Origin: Turicibacter sp. UBA7094
GTDB taxonomy: Bacteria > Bacillota_I > Bacilli_A > MOL361 > Turicibacteraceae
Length of the DNA stretch: 12,812 bases
NCBI GenBank assembly: GCA_002493395.1
Contig: DKYS01000117.1
Coordinates: 1-12,812 of the forward strand
Direction: 5' to 3'
Part shown: positions 1-6,769 of the stretch, piece after piece
Numbering within the stretch: the first letter of the stretch is position 1
Layout of the letters: the number at the start of each line of letters is the position of its first letter
Position numbers and translations under genes: made by a program
The notes under the pieces: generated by a model
The model's input: the letters and a program-made list of their open reading frames with translations, nothing else
Database searches by the model: none
What the model was told of the DNA's origin: nothing

Positions 1-19
1 ACACGGTGACCTAAGTTTG

Positions 20-48
20 TAGTCATTAAAAATAATCATTTATATAAT
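20..48 (+). promoter_or_regulatory. Putative promoter of the ABC exporter operon
   Basis: A perfect -10 TATAAT lies at 43-48. TAGTCA (20-25) is a 4/6 match to the -35 consensus with 17-bp spacing. The transcript would start near position 55, giving a leader of about 50 nt before the ATG at 107. The -35 is weak, so an activator may be needed, but none is visible in the window. Confidence 0.5.
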
Positions 49-106
49 AGTAGTATAAGGAAGATCATCCATGTTCCAACACAAAAATAAGAAGGGGGAT
101 TTAAAA

Positions 107-1042
107 ATGAACATGATAAAAATATCCAATTTAACGAAACGTTTTAATGATAAGCTCGTCCTTGATAATATTAGTTTTGAGGTTGAAGAAGGAGAAATTT
201 TTGGTCTCATCGGACCTAATGGTGCAGGAAAATCAACCTTAATCAATATATTGACAACTCTTGTCGAGCCAACGAGCGGAATGATTGAAATTGGCGGATA
301 TCCGCTTGATAAAAATCCTATTGAGGCAAAATCACTCATCGGTCTTGTCCCACAAGAGGTCGCCCTATTCGACGAACTGACCGCCTATGATAATCTGCAA
401 TTTTTCGGATCTCTTTACGGTCTTGGATATAAATTATTAAAGGCGCGTATTGAAGAAGCACTTGAAATAACAGGACTTCTTGAACATAAAAAACAAAAAG
501 TAAAAACCTTCTCGGGTGGGATGAAACGTCGATTAAATATTGCATGCGCCATTATGCACCATCCTAAAATATTAATTATGGATGAACCAACAGTTGGTGT
601 TGATCCACAATCTCGAAATCATATCTTTGAATTTACACGTCGAATTTGTAAGGAACAAAAAACAACGGTTCTTTATACCTCTCATTACATGGAAGAGATT
701 GAAGAACTTTGTACGAAAATCTTCATTATTGATTTAGGGAAAGAAATTGCTTACGGAAGTAAGGAGCAAATCAAATCCTTATCCAATACACGGACAAAGG
801 TTCATTTAACACTCACAACCCTTCCATCCACACTCCTTTTAAAGTTAAACCAGCAACCTGGAATCTTATCTATTGAGGAAACTGGACGTCAACTCCAACT
901 CACCATCAATTCTAACTTTAAACTAACCGAAACCATTTCTTTACTTGAAACAGAACACGTTGAACTTGAAAGCATTAGCTATGAACAACCACGACTTGAG
1001 GATGTATTCTTATGGTTAACGGGAAAATCATTGCGAGATTAA
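107..1042 (+). CDS. ABC-2 type exporter, ATP-binding protein (LnrL/DrrA-like)
   Basis: This is the cytoplasmic ATPase that powers the two permeases encoded just downstream. The 311-aa protein shows all ABC motifs: Walker A GPNGAGKST (about residues 36-44), Q-loop Q83, signature FSGGM (135-139), Walker B ILIMDEP with D159/E160, D-loop GVDP, and H-loop H193. The last 90 or so residues resemble the C-terminal extension of drug and antibiotic export ATPases. Start choice: the frame is open from ATG 71, but GAAGGGGG (91-98) sits 8 nt before ATG 107, so 107 is preferred. The ATPase-permease-permease order matches B. subtilis LnrLMN (linearmycin resistance) and DrrAB-type systems. The exported substrate is not evident. 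No two-component genes like lnrJK are visible, although the window begins just upstream. Confidence 0.93.
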   Translation: MNMIKISNLTKRFNDKLVLDNISFEVEEGEIFGLIGPNGAGKSTLINILTTLVEPTSGMIEIGGYPLDKNPIEAKSLIGLVPQEVALFDELTAYDNLQFFGSLYGLGYKLLKARIEEALEITGLLEHKKQKVKTFSGGMKRRLNIACAIMHHPKILIMDEPTVGVDPQSRNHIFEFTRRICKEQKTTVLYTSHYMEEIEELCTKIFIIDLGKEIAYGSKEQIKSLSNTRTKVHLTLTTLPSTLLLKLNQQPGILSIEETGRQLQLTINSNFKLTETISLLETEHVELESISYEQPRLEDVFLWLTGKSLRD

Positions 1043-1054
1043 GGGGGAATTTTT

Positions 1055-2140
1055 ATGAGATTATTACTTTGGATTTATGTTAATTTAAAACCACTCTTCA
1101 AACAATTTCCAATCACCGTTCTTTACATCATTGGACTCCCCCTACTCATCGGTCTTTTGATGGGAAATATGCTCGATGATCTCTTTCAAAATCCTATTCA
1201 ATCAGAGCCACTTACTCTTTGCATCATTGATCATGACCAGACAGCCTACTCCCAACAATTAACGGACCTTTTTCTAAATGAGCCGTTAAGCGATTCTATT
1301 CATTTAACAAACGAGGAGGCTAGTGCGACCTTAACCATTCCTCGTGGATATGAAGAAATGATTCTTAATCACGAAGAAGGAGAACTGGTGCTAACGGCGA
1401 ATGATAAAAAAAATAATGCCTTCTTGCTCTCAACCCTTCAACAGATTTTAGATAGTTACCACGAGCAATTAGCGATGCAATTAAACTCGGATAAGCAGGA
1501 AGCTTTAAACGTCCTCTATGAACAAGGGGCTATCGAAACAAAATACGTCGAAACCCCATTATCTTTAACTTCACAAACCTACTATTCCGTTTCAATGATT
1601 GGCTTTTTCGTCACTTTAATGATTGTCACCTTAACGGGAGCGGGAGCAAAATCGGTTGAATTAGGAACGAATAAACGATTAGCAGCAGCCCCTTTAAAAA
1701 AAGAAACCATGTTTAATTATGATTTCATCGGCAATTTTATTTATTGCTTTATCTGTCTCTTGCTCTACACGATGGTCTATCGCGTTCTTCATTATTCTTT
1801 CTCCGGCCCCTTCCTATTATTGCTAATTTCTGTCATATCCACTAGCTTTTTTATTGTCAGTATTGGTCTATTTATTCAATACACGTTTAGTCCTAAACAC
1901 GGTTATCTCGTTGCTTACACTTTATTTTTTTGGCAAATCATTTTGGGCGGAACCTTTTTACCTAACCAAGTAACTGAACTTCTTTCACCGACCTACTACA
2001 TTACTCATCTTTTTGAAAATTATATCCTCTCGCCAACCTGGCAAAATATTGGAGGTCCATTGTTCATGACGACTTTCATTGGTCTTATGTTTTACCTTAT
2101 CACTTTTTTAAAAGAAAAATTTTTCAAAAAGGCGGTGTAA
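1055..2140 (+). CDS. ABC-2 type exporter permease 1 (LnrM/DrrB-like)
   Basis: This integral membrane subunit should form part of the export channel driven by the upstream ATPase. The 361-aa protein has one N-terminal membrane segment (about 19-38), then a soluble region of about 135 residues expected on the outer face, then five membrane segments (about 176-197, 224-245, 252-277, 284-302, 334-352). This is the one-plus-five layout of the ABC2_membrane_3 family. VELGTNKRLAAAPL (201-214) corresponds to the family's cytoplasmic ERGT..RL-type coupling motif. An AAGGGGGAA SD overlaps the end of the ATPase gene, and only 12 nt separate the genes, so they are surely co-transcribed. The permease family is secure; the substrate is unknown. 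Confidence 0.9.
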   Translation: MRLLLWIYVNLKPLFKQFPITVLYIIGLPLLIGLLMGNMLDDLFQNPIQSEPLTLCIIDHDQTAYSQQLTDLFLNEPLSDSIHLTNEEASATLTIPRGYEEMILNHEEGELVLTANDKKNNAFLLSTLQQILDSYHEQLAMQLNSDKQEALNVLYEQGAIETKYVETPLSLTSQTYYSVSMIGFFVTLMIVTLTGAGAKSVELGTNKRLAAAPLKKETMFNYDFIGNFIYCFICLLLYTMVYRVLHYSFSGPFLLLLISVISTSFFIVSIGLFIQYTFSPKHGYLVAYTLFFWQIILGGTFLPNQVTELLSPTYYITHLFENYILSPTWQNIGGPLFMTTFIGLMFYLITFLKEKFFKKAV

Positions 2141-2143
2141 TCC

Positions 2144-3202
2144 ATGTTTAAATTAGCTCTTATTCATCTTCGACGTTATTTAAAAAACCCAACCCTCTTA
2201 TTAATGATGGGGCCTGTTCCCCTCCTGTTAGTCATCTTTTCACAACTAACAGGAACTTCAGAAGCATTTAATCCAGAAATCGCTCTTGTTTTAAACGCTA
2301 ATGGCCCTTATGAACAACAATTAGTCGATGAACTCAACCTTGAGGACTCTCTCGTTTACAAAGGGGATGAATCCACTCCCATTGAAAAATTAAAAGCCCA
2401 TCAATTAGCAGGTGTCATTGTCTTACCCGAGACCTTCTCCTCTGACTTAGACAACGGAAAAAAACCACATCTGATACGCTATATAACTGAAAACGGAGCA
2501 GGAATCAGCGAAACTGAAATCAAAATTGAAAACTTAATCAATACTTACCTAAAAAATTATTACCAACTGACCAATCAGGGGCCTATCACGACCACCATTG
2601 AAGTAACAGAAGACGCAAAAGCAATTAAGTTTACCATGTTCATTAGCCTCATTATTTACTTTATGTTTATCGGTGCCTCAACACTAGCAAAAGATGTCCA
2701 TCAACTCAAACAACAAAAAATATTACACCGATCACTTAGCACGGCGAATAAAGATTATGAACTCTTTGGCGGACTCATCTTAGCCATGTGTCTTATTCAA
2801 GGGAGTTGCTTTAGCCTGATTTACTACCTTGGATTATACTTCCTTCAACTACACATGCCAAATCCATTTTTCCCACTCCTCTTAATGTTTAGTATGTCTT
2901 TTGTCGCCTCAAGCCTTGTTATTTTCATTACACGCATTTTAAAACAACCGCTTTTAATTGAACTATCTATTATCGTTTATGCACTCGTTGGCTTTATCTT
3001 TACGCTATTAACGCTTAACCTCTTTGATTTAGGGTTAGAAGCCTCACTTGTTGACAATCTAGCCAAACTATTTCCGATTTATTGGGCCTTTGATTCTGCT
3101 CTTCATCTGACATTATGGCCTAATCTCTTCATTATCGCTCTATTCGGCCTTGCCTTTTTAAGTGCTGGCAGTTTCAAACTCAAAAACTTTATTCAAAAGT
3201 AA
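2144..3202 (+). CDS. ABC-2 type exporter permease 2 (LnrN-like)
   Basis: This is the second membrane subunit, probably forming a heterodimer with permease 1. The 352-aa protein has the same plan: a membrane segment at about 17-36, an external domain to about 160, then five segments (about 163-182, 208-233, 240-265, 270-294, 326-344). It is diverged from permease 1 and lacks its clear ERGT-like motif, having KDVHQLKQQKILHRSLST (183-200) in that position. Its AAGGCGGTG SD (2129-2137) lies in the last codons of permease 1, and the ATG follows that stop by 3 nt, so translational coupling is likely. No terminator is evident after it, so the operon may extend into the small membrane protein gene at 3376. 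Confidence 0.9.
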   Translation: MFKLALIHLRRYLKNPTLLLMMGPVPLLLVIFSQLTGTSEAFNPEIALVLNANGPYEQQLVDELNLEDSLVYKGDESTPIEKLKAHQLAGVIVLPETFSSDLDNGKKPHLIRYITENGAGISETEIKIENLINTYLKNYYQLTNQGPITTTIEVTEDAKAIKFTMFISLIIYFMFIGASTLAKDVHQLKQQKILHRSLSTANKDYELFGGLILAMCLIQGSCFSLIYYLGLYFLQLHMPNPFFPLLLMFSMSFVASSLVIFITRILKQPLLIELSIIVYALVGFIFTLLTLNLFDLGLEASLVDNLAKLFPIYWAFDSALHLTLWPNLFIIALFGLAFLSAGSFKLKNFIQK

Positions 3203-3375
3203 CGACTTAGAACAAATCAACGATTTTTTATTGATGAAGGGCTTTTGCTATCGTGGGAGTTTTATCTTAAAAGTGTACCCGACGTCCTCTATTTCCTTAA
3301 AGTTAAATCGCCCGTACAAAAAAAAGTCAAGCGCATACAATGAAGTGTAGTAACTCTTAATATCAGGTGATGCTC

Positions 3376-3837
3376 GTGAAAAAAAGATTTTTTCTCTATA
3401 GAAAAATGCAGTATGAATGGCACAAATTAGATTTAGCATGTAAATCCGTCATTCTCATTGGCATCTTCCTGTTAACTCAATTAATTTGTGCTGTCTTCAT
3501 TCCTGTTCTAAGCTCTCAACCAACGATTAATGCTATCTTTCAAACCAGTCTCTCTAGTATCTTTGGATATATTTTAGGAATGAACATCCCAAACGCGAGC
3601 AAATCATCTGCTGAAAAGATTTGTCCGTGTGAAGAGAAGGACTCCCCACACCACCTCTTAAAAGGAACCAATATCCATATTTTTTTTACAGCAGGAGTAT
3701 GTTTGGTTTGTCTCATTACATTAACAATCTATACCGTTATAGGCGAAGAAGTCTATAACGATGGGATTGTTCAAATTGGTCACCTCGTCTCTACGACGAT
3801 TGGCTTTTTGATTTCAAGTTCCTCTAAAAGTCCCTGA
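3376..3837 (+). CDS. Small membrane protein with internally duplicated halves, unknown function
   Basis: I do not recognise the family. The 153-aa protein has a basic N-terminus, a membrane segment (about 25-46), a short hydrophobic helix (about 55-69), a polar linker with a CPC motif (C83, C85), a second membrane segment (about 102-124) and a short C-terminal hydrophobic helix (about 134-147). LSSIFGYILG in the first half and VSTTIGFLIS in the second align without gaps and hold the same position after their membrane segment, suggesting a duplicated two-helix unit. Start choice: the frame is open from GTG 3367 and ATG 3370, but AGGTGAT is the SD for GTG 3376, 5 nt away. It lies 173 nt behind the exporter operon with no terminator between them and ends in a strong terminator. 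A role with the exporter is conjecture. Confidence 0.7.
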   Translation: MKKRFFLYRKMQYEWHKLDLACKSVILIGIFLLTQLICAVFIPVLSSQPTINAIFQTSLSSIFGYILGMNIPNASKSSAEKICPCEEKDSPHHLLKGTNIHIFFTAGVCLVCLITLTIYTVIGEEVYNDGIVQIGHLVSTTIGFLISSSSKSP

Positions 3838-3865
3838 AGAAGCTCTCGATGTGAGAGCTTTTTTT
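3838..3865 (+). terminator. Intrinsic terminator of the exporter/small membrane protein unit
   Basis: AGCTCTC (3841-3847) pairs with GAGAGCT (3853-3859) across a 5-nt loop and is followed by a seven-T run (3859-3865), directly after the stop codon of the small membrane protein. Confidence 0.88.
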
Positions 3866-4225
3866 CACCTAATGGCTCAAACAGTTCGGCCTTAAACTTT
3901 AGCCCTTGATATCTTCGGGTTCTCATCCGTCTAGGCATAACATCAGAGGAAACTTTTATTGAATGAAAGGAAATTCATTGAAATATAGTTGCACGCCTGA
4001 TGATCCTTTTCTGGCGATACATTTTAACTTAGCATTTATCAAATGTTTATCCTACATTTTAATCTTCCCTAACAAGCTTTAAAATTCTTTCCCATTCCCC
4101 TTATCTTACCTTGGCTTTAACAACTAAGGATTAACGAATAGTCGTCCAATGATGACAATCTTTAAATAAAGAAATTTATTACGACAACCTCTCATCCCCG
4201 TATGAAAAACTCCCAAAATTTATTC
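3866..4225. other. Gene-poor interval of about 360 bp
   Basis: No convincing gene was found on either strand. It holds short imperfect dyads (AATGAA/TTCATT at about 3963-3980; AATAAA/TTTATT near 4168) and tiny ORFs without good ribosome sites. The largest is a 52-codon minus-strand frame from ATG 3938 that runs back through the terminator. The interval separates the + strand exporter unit from the convergent - strand deformylase unit. Confidence 0.5.
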
Positions 4226-4227
4226 TA

Positions 4228-4285
4228 ATTTTTAAAAATGGCGAGGGCACCCCGAGTAAAATCACTCGATGTATCCTCGCCATTT
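4228..4285 (-). terminator. Two-tier hairpin terminator of the radical SAM/deformylase unit
   Basis: An 11-bp outer stem (4236-4246 with 4275-4285, AAATGGCGAGG and its complement) encloses an internal loop and an inner CGAGT/ACTCG stem (4253-4257 with 4264-4268). Read on the minus strand it ends in TTTTT followed by AAAAATT, 31 bp beyond the deformylase stop codon. There is no T run on the + side. Confidence 0.82.
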
Positions 4286-4316
4286 AGTCAATCAGTCGAA
4301 AGGTTAATCCTTCTAC

Positions 4317-4727
4317 TTAAATAATAATTCCATTGCAATGATCAATTTCATGTTGAATAATTTGGGCAACGAATCCTGTAAAAGTTCCACGTTGTTTAAC
4401 AAAGTTGCGATCCATGTACTCAACTTCAATCTCCTCATATCTTACCGCCTCACGTACACCCGTTAGCGATAAGCATCCTTCCGTTGTTACATATCGTTTT
4501 TTCTTTTTAACAATGACAGGATTCATCATCACGACAATCATTTCCCCGACAGCAAACGCGATGATACGTTTCTGAATCCCAATCATATTAGCCGCCATTC
4601 CAACGCATCCATCTAAATTAGCCCGTAATGTATCGACTAAATCATTAGCTACAGCTAAATCTGCTTTCGTTGCCGTCTCCGATTTCTTCGCTAAAAAATT
4701 AACATCTTTCATAATTGGACGAATCAT
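4317..4727 (-). CDS. Peptide deformylase family protein, variant lacking motif-1 glutamine
   Basis: Peptide deformylases use a metal ion to remove the formyl group from new protein N-termini in the cytoplasm. This 136-aa protein keeps motif 2, EGCLS (C85 metal ligand), and motif 3, QHEIDH (H126 and H130 ligands, E127 catalytic). Motif 1, usually GxGLAAPQ, reads GMAANMIG here (43-50), so the conserved glutamine is replaced by M48. I recall similar short GMAANMIG proteins in clostridia, annotated as deformylases. It is shorter than typical deformylases (about 150-190 aa). Start choice: an upstream in-frame ATG at 4829 lies inside the radical SAM gene, whereas AGGAG (4735-4739) sits 7 nt before ATG 4727. 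That SD overlaps the radical SAM stop codon, so the two genes are translationally coupled. A second, canonical def elsewhere in the genome is likely but cannot be seen here. Confidence 0.85.
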   Translation of the reverse strand: MIRPIMKDVNFLAKKSETATKADLAVANDLVDTLRANLDGCVGMAANMIGIQKRIIAFAVGEMIVVMMNPVIVKKKKRYVTTEGCLSLTGVREAVRYEEIEVEYMDRNFVKQRGTFTGFVAQIIQHEIDHCNGIII

Positions 4728-4737
4728 CTTATCACTC

Positions 4738-5613
4738 CTAATATCTTTTCGCGTATCCGCATCGCTTACAAAGCTCTTCAACCGCCTTTCGTTGCGAGAA
4801 CCCCTCATACATATTAACCGCACGTTCACTCGCTAGAATATCGCTAAGTGGCGTGTGATGAATATTTCCAAGTGGGATATTTCCTTCGCTATCTAAACAA
4901 CAAGGAACCACTGTCCCATCTGCCTGGATGGCCAAATGATCTCGCAACCCATAACAAAACATCTGCTCACTAATCACGTCACGATTTAACGTCGGCCACT
5001 CAAATTTCTTTGCCATATTAATAAACACACGCTCTTTTATTTTAATATTATGCGACTGTTGTAACTTCTCACTCAGACTAAAATCTAGCTTAAAAACTTC
5101 CTCCATCAACTTTAAAATATCAGCATTCAGCGAATTTTTAGCCTTTAATTCCTCGCTATCCATATTCCATAATCGCAAATTACAATAAACAGCGCGCTCC
5201 TTTTGAATTTCCTCAATAAACGTCGCAATCTTCACTAAATAATCTTTTAACGTTCCTGCTTGTTCATTCGCCTCAAACGAATGAACAGAAAAATTAATCT
5301 GTCTAAGAGCAGGGGCCTTTATTAAAATCGGTGCCACTTTTTGAATGAGTACACCATTCGTCGTGAGATTCACCTTCATTCCTGATTCATGACTTAACTG
5401 TAAAAAGCGATCAAGCCTCGGATTTAAAAAGGGCTCCCCTAATAAATGAAAATATAAATAATCGGTATACGGCTTGACTTCTTTTAAAATATGAACAAAA
5501 TCAGATTCATCCATCATTCGCCCACCACGATGAAGCGTGGCGCTCGGACAAAAATCACATTTTAAATTACACCGATTCGTAATCTCAATATACACTCGCT
5601 TAAATCTTGGCAT
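4738..5613 (-). CDS. Radical SAM protein with SPASM-like C-terminal domain
   Basis: Radical SAM enzymes cleave S-adenosylmethionine at a [4Fe-4S] cluster to start radical reactions. The 291-aa protein has the CxxxCxxC cluster motif at C15, C19 and C22 right after the first strand, the SAM-contacting LLGEP (58-62, GGE-like), and TTNG (84-87). Its C-terminus carries C220, the pair C238/C239 in VVPCCLD, then GNI, and CKRC (C282, C285). This is the spacing of SPASM/twitch domains that hold an auxiliary cluster and are common in peptide- and protein-modifying enzymes. A near-perfect SD, AGGAGGG (5621-5627), lies 7 nt before ATG 5613. It is first in a two-gene unit with the deformylase variant. Its substrate is not identifiable, and no adjacent precursor peptide gene is convincing. 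Confidence 0.9.
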   Translation of the reverse strand: MPRFKRVYIEITNRCNLKCDFCPSATLHRGGRMMDESDFVHILKEVKPYTDYLYFHLLGEPFLNPRLDRFLQLSHESGMKVNLTTNGVLIQKVAPILIKAPALRQINFSVHSFEANEQAGTLKDYLVKIATFIEEIQKERAVYCNLRLWNMDSEELKAKNSLNADILKLMEEVFKLDFSLSEKLQQSHNIKIKERVFINMAKKFEWPTLNRDVISEQMFCYGLRDHLAIQADGTVVPCCLDSEGNIPLGNIHHTPLSDILASERAVNMYEGFSQRKAVEELCKRCGYAKRY

Positions 5614-5655
5614 CGTTTCTCCCTCCTAACAACCCGCTACTTTTATCTTCTTCCT

Positions 5656-5685
5656 ATTTTAACACGAATGGACATAATAAAACAA
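5656..5685 (-). promoter_or_regulatory. Putative promoter of the radical SAM/deformylase unit
   Basis: On the minus strand, TTGTTT (5680-5685) and TAAAAT (5656-5661) are separated by 18 bp. This resembles the thioesterase promoter at 8226-8255 in both its -35 hexamer and spacing. Confidence 0.4.
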
Positions 5686-5754
5686 AAAACATCGATTTAA
5701 AATAGATTTCTCGCCCATCGTAAGAAAAAAATAAACTTTTTTGAGGCAACCCCT

Positions 5755-5781
5755 CACATTTTTATCAAAATGTGGCATAAT
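5755..5781 (+). promoter_or_regulatory. Perfect palindrome abutting the patatin gene -10 (probable operator)
   Basis: CACATTTT (5755-5762) and AAAATGTG (5767-5774) form a perfect 8-bp inverted repeat around TATC, immediately before a CATAAT -10-like hexamer (5776-5781). A good -35 is not visible. No T run follows, so an operator within the promoter is more likely than a terminator. The binding protein is unknown. Confidence 0.5.
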
Positions 5782-5818
5782 TTAAACAGATAATCCCCCC
5801 TATGAAAGGAGAACTCCC

Positions 5819-6670
5819 ATGAAACTTGGATTAGTGTTAGAAGGTGGCGGTATGCGTGGTCTATATACGTGTGGCGTCCTTGACTGTTTTTTAGATCATC
5901 AACTATTCGCTGACTATGTCATTGGTGTATCGGCAGGAGCCTGCCATGGCGTTTCGTACGTTTCAATGCAACGAGGACGAAGCTTTCGAGTTAACACCAA
6001 CTACCTTCATGATAAACGATATCTTAGTCTTAGAAATTTTATCCAAACAAAGTCTTTATTCGGGATGGATTTCATCTTCGATGAAATTCCTCATCAACTG
6101 GACCTTTTCGATTATGAAACATTTCTTTCGTCTCCTTGCGAATATAAACTAGGCGTGACGGATGCTTTAACAGGAAAATGTGTTTACTTCGATAAATCAC
6201 ACCTCAATCATGATTCCACCCTCATCAAGGCATCGTCTTCGATCCCTGTATTCTCCCCTGTCGTATCTTATCAAGGACGCGATTACTTAGATGGTGGAAC
6301 CTCGGATTCAATTCCCGTCAAACAAGCTCTAGCTGATGGCTGTGACCGTCTCATTATCGTCTTAACACGTGACCGTAACTATGTTAAAAAGCCTGAAAGT
6401 TTTCGATCTATCTATGCTAACGTCTTGAAAAAGTATCCGAATATGATTAAGGCACTTGATGAGCGTCATACGATGTACAACGACACCCTATCTTTTATCA
6501 GGCAACTTGAGGCTCGTGGCATCGCAACCGTTATCGCTCCAAAATCCCCGGTTAAAATCAGTCGTTTTGAAAAAAACGGAAAAAAACTTCAAGGATTATA
6601 TGACCAAGGTTATCAAGATGCCCTCGATTCACTTGAACATCTTAAACAATTAAAATCTAAAAAAAGCTGA
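5819..6670 (+). CDS. Patatin-like phospholipase (YjjU-type)
   Basis: Patatin-like enzymes are serine lipid acyl hydrolases that use a Ser-Asp dyad. The 283-aa protein shows every hallmark: an oxyanion-hole glycine run GGGMRG (9-14), the nucleophile elbow GVSAG with S38, and the aspartate in DGG (D158). No signal peptide or membrane segment is visible, so it is probably cytoplasmic or membrane-peripheral. Length and layout resemble the YjjU-like patatin family rather than the larger secreted ExoU-type toxins. AAAGGAG (5805-5811) lies 7 nt before ATG 5819, and the first codons encode the conserved LGLVLEGGG strand, so the start is secure. It is a single-gene unit divergent from the radical SAM gene. 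Substrate specificity cannot be read from sequence. Confidence 0.92.
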   Translation: MKLGLVLEGGGMRGLYTCGVLDCFLDHQLFADYVIGVSAGACHGVSYVSMQRGRSFRVNTNYLHDKRYLSLRNFIQTKSLFGMDFIFDEIPHQLDLFDYETFLSSPCEYKLGVTDALTGKCVYFDKSHLNHDSTLIKASSSIPVFSPVVSYQGRDYLDGGTSDSIPVKQALADGCDRLIIVLTRDRNYVKKPESFRSIYANVLKKYPNMIKALDERHTMYNDTLSFIRQLEARGIATVIAPKSPVKISRFEKNGKKLQGLYDQGYQDALDSLEHLKQLKSKKS

Positions 6671-6693
6671 AACAGATTGTTTCAGCTTTTTTT
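6661..6693 (+). terminator. Terminator of the patatin-like gene, overlapping its stop codon
   Basis: A perfect 14-bp stem (6661-6674 with 6678-6691; core AAGCTGAAACA) has a 3-nt loop and ends in T7. The stop codon TGA lies inside the 5' arm. Confidence 0.92.
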
Positions 6694-6720
6694 ACCTCTA
6701 TTCACCTCACTGCAGTTCTT

Positions 6721-6757
6721 CATTTAAAAAAGATTCACTCACCCATGAATCCTTTTT
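6721..6757 (-). terminator. Terminator of the unknown helical protein gene
   Basis: On the minus strand, AAAAAGGATTCA (6746-6757) pairs with TGAATCTTTTTT (6726-6737) with one G-U pair and an 8-nt loop. The 3' arm supplies the U run. It lies 12 bp past the stop codon. Confidence 0.8.
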
Positions 6758-6769
6758 GAGGGGTCACCC

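Noticed and set aside
336..545. Minus-strand frames inside the exporter ATPase gene
   Set aside because: They lie opposite a strongly conserved ABC ATPase and have no ribosome site or family features.
3162..3439. Small overlapping frames on both strands between permease 2 and the small membrane protein (62 and 63 codons), the minus one vaguely like the end of a GNAT acetyltransferase
   Set aside because: Neither has a usable SD, both overlap well-supported genes, and the resemblance is too short and weak to call a gene remnant.
3963..4082. A short + strand frame from ATG 3963 (or TTG 3978) with an AAAGGAAA-like upstream sequence
   Set aside because: It has about 34-39 codons, no coherent composition and no terminator of its own; it is likely chance in an AT-rich gap.
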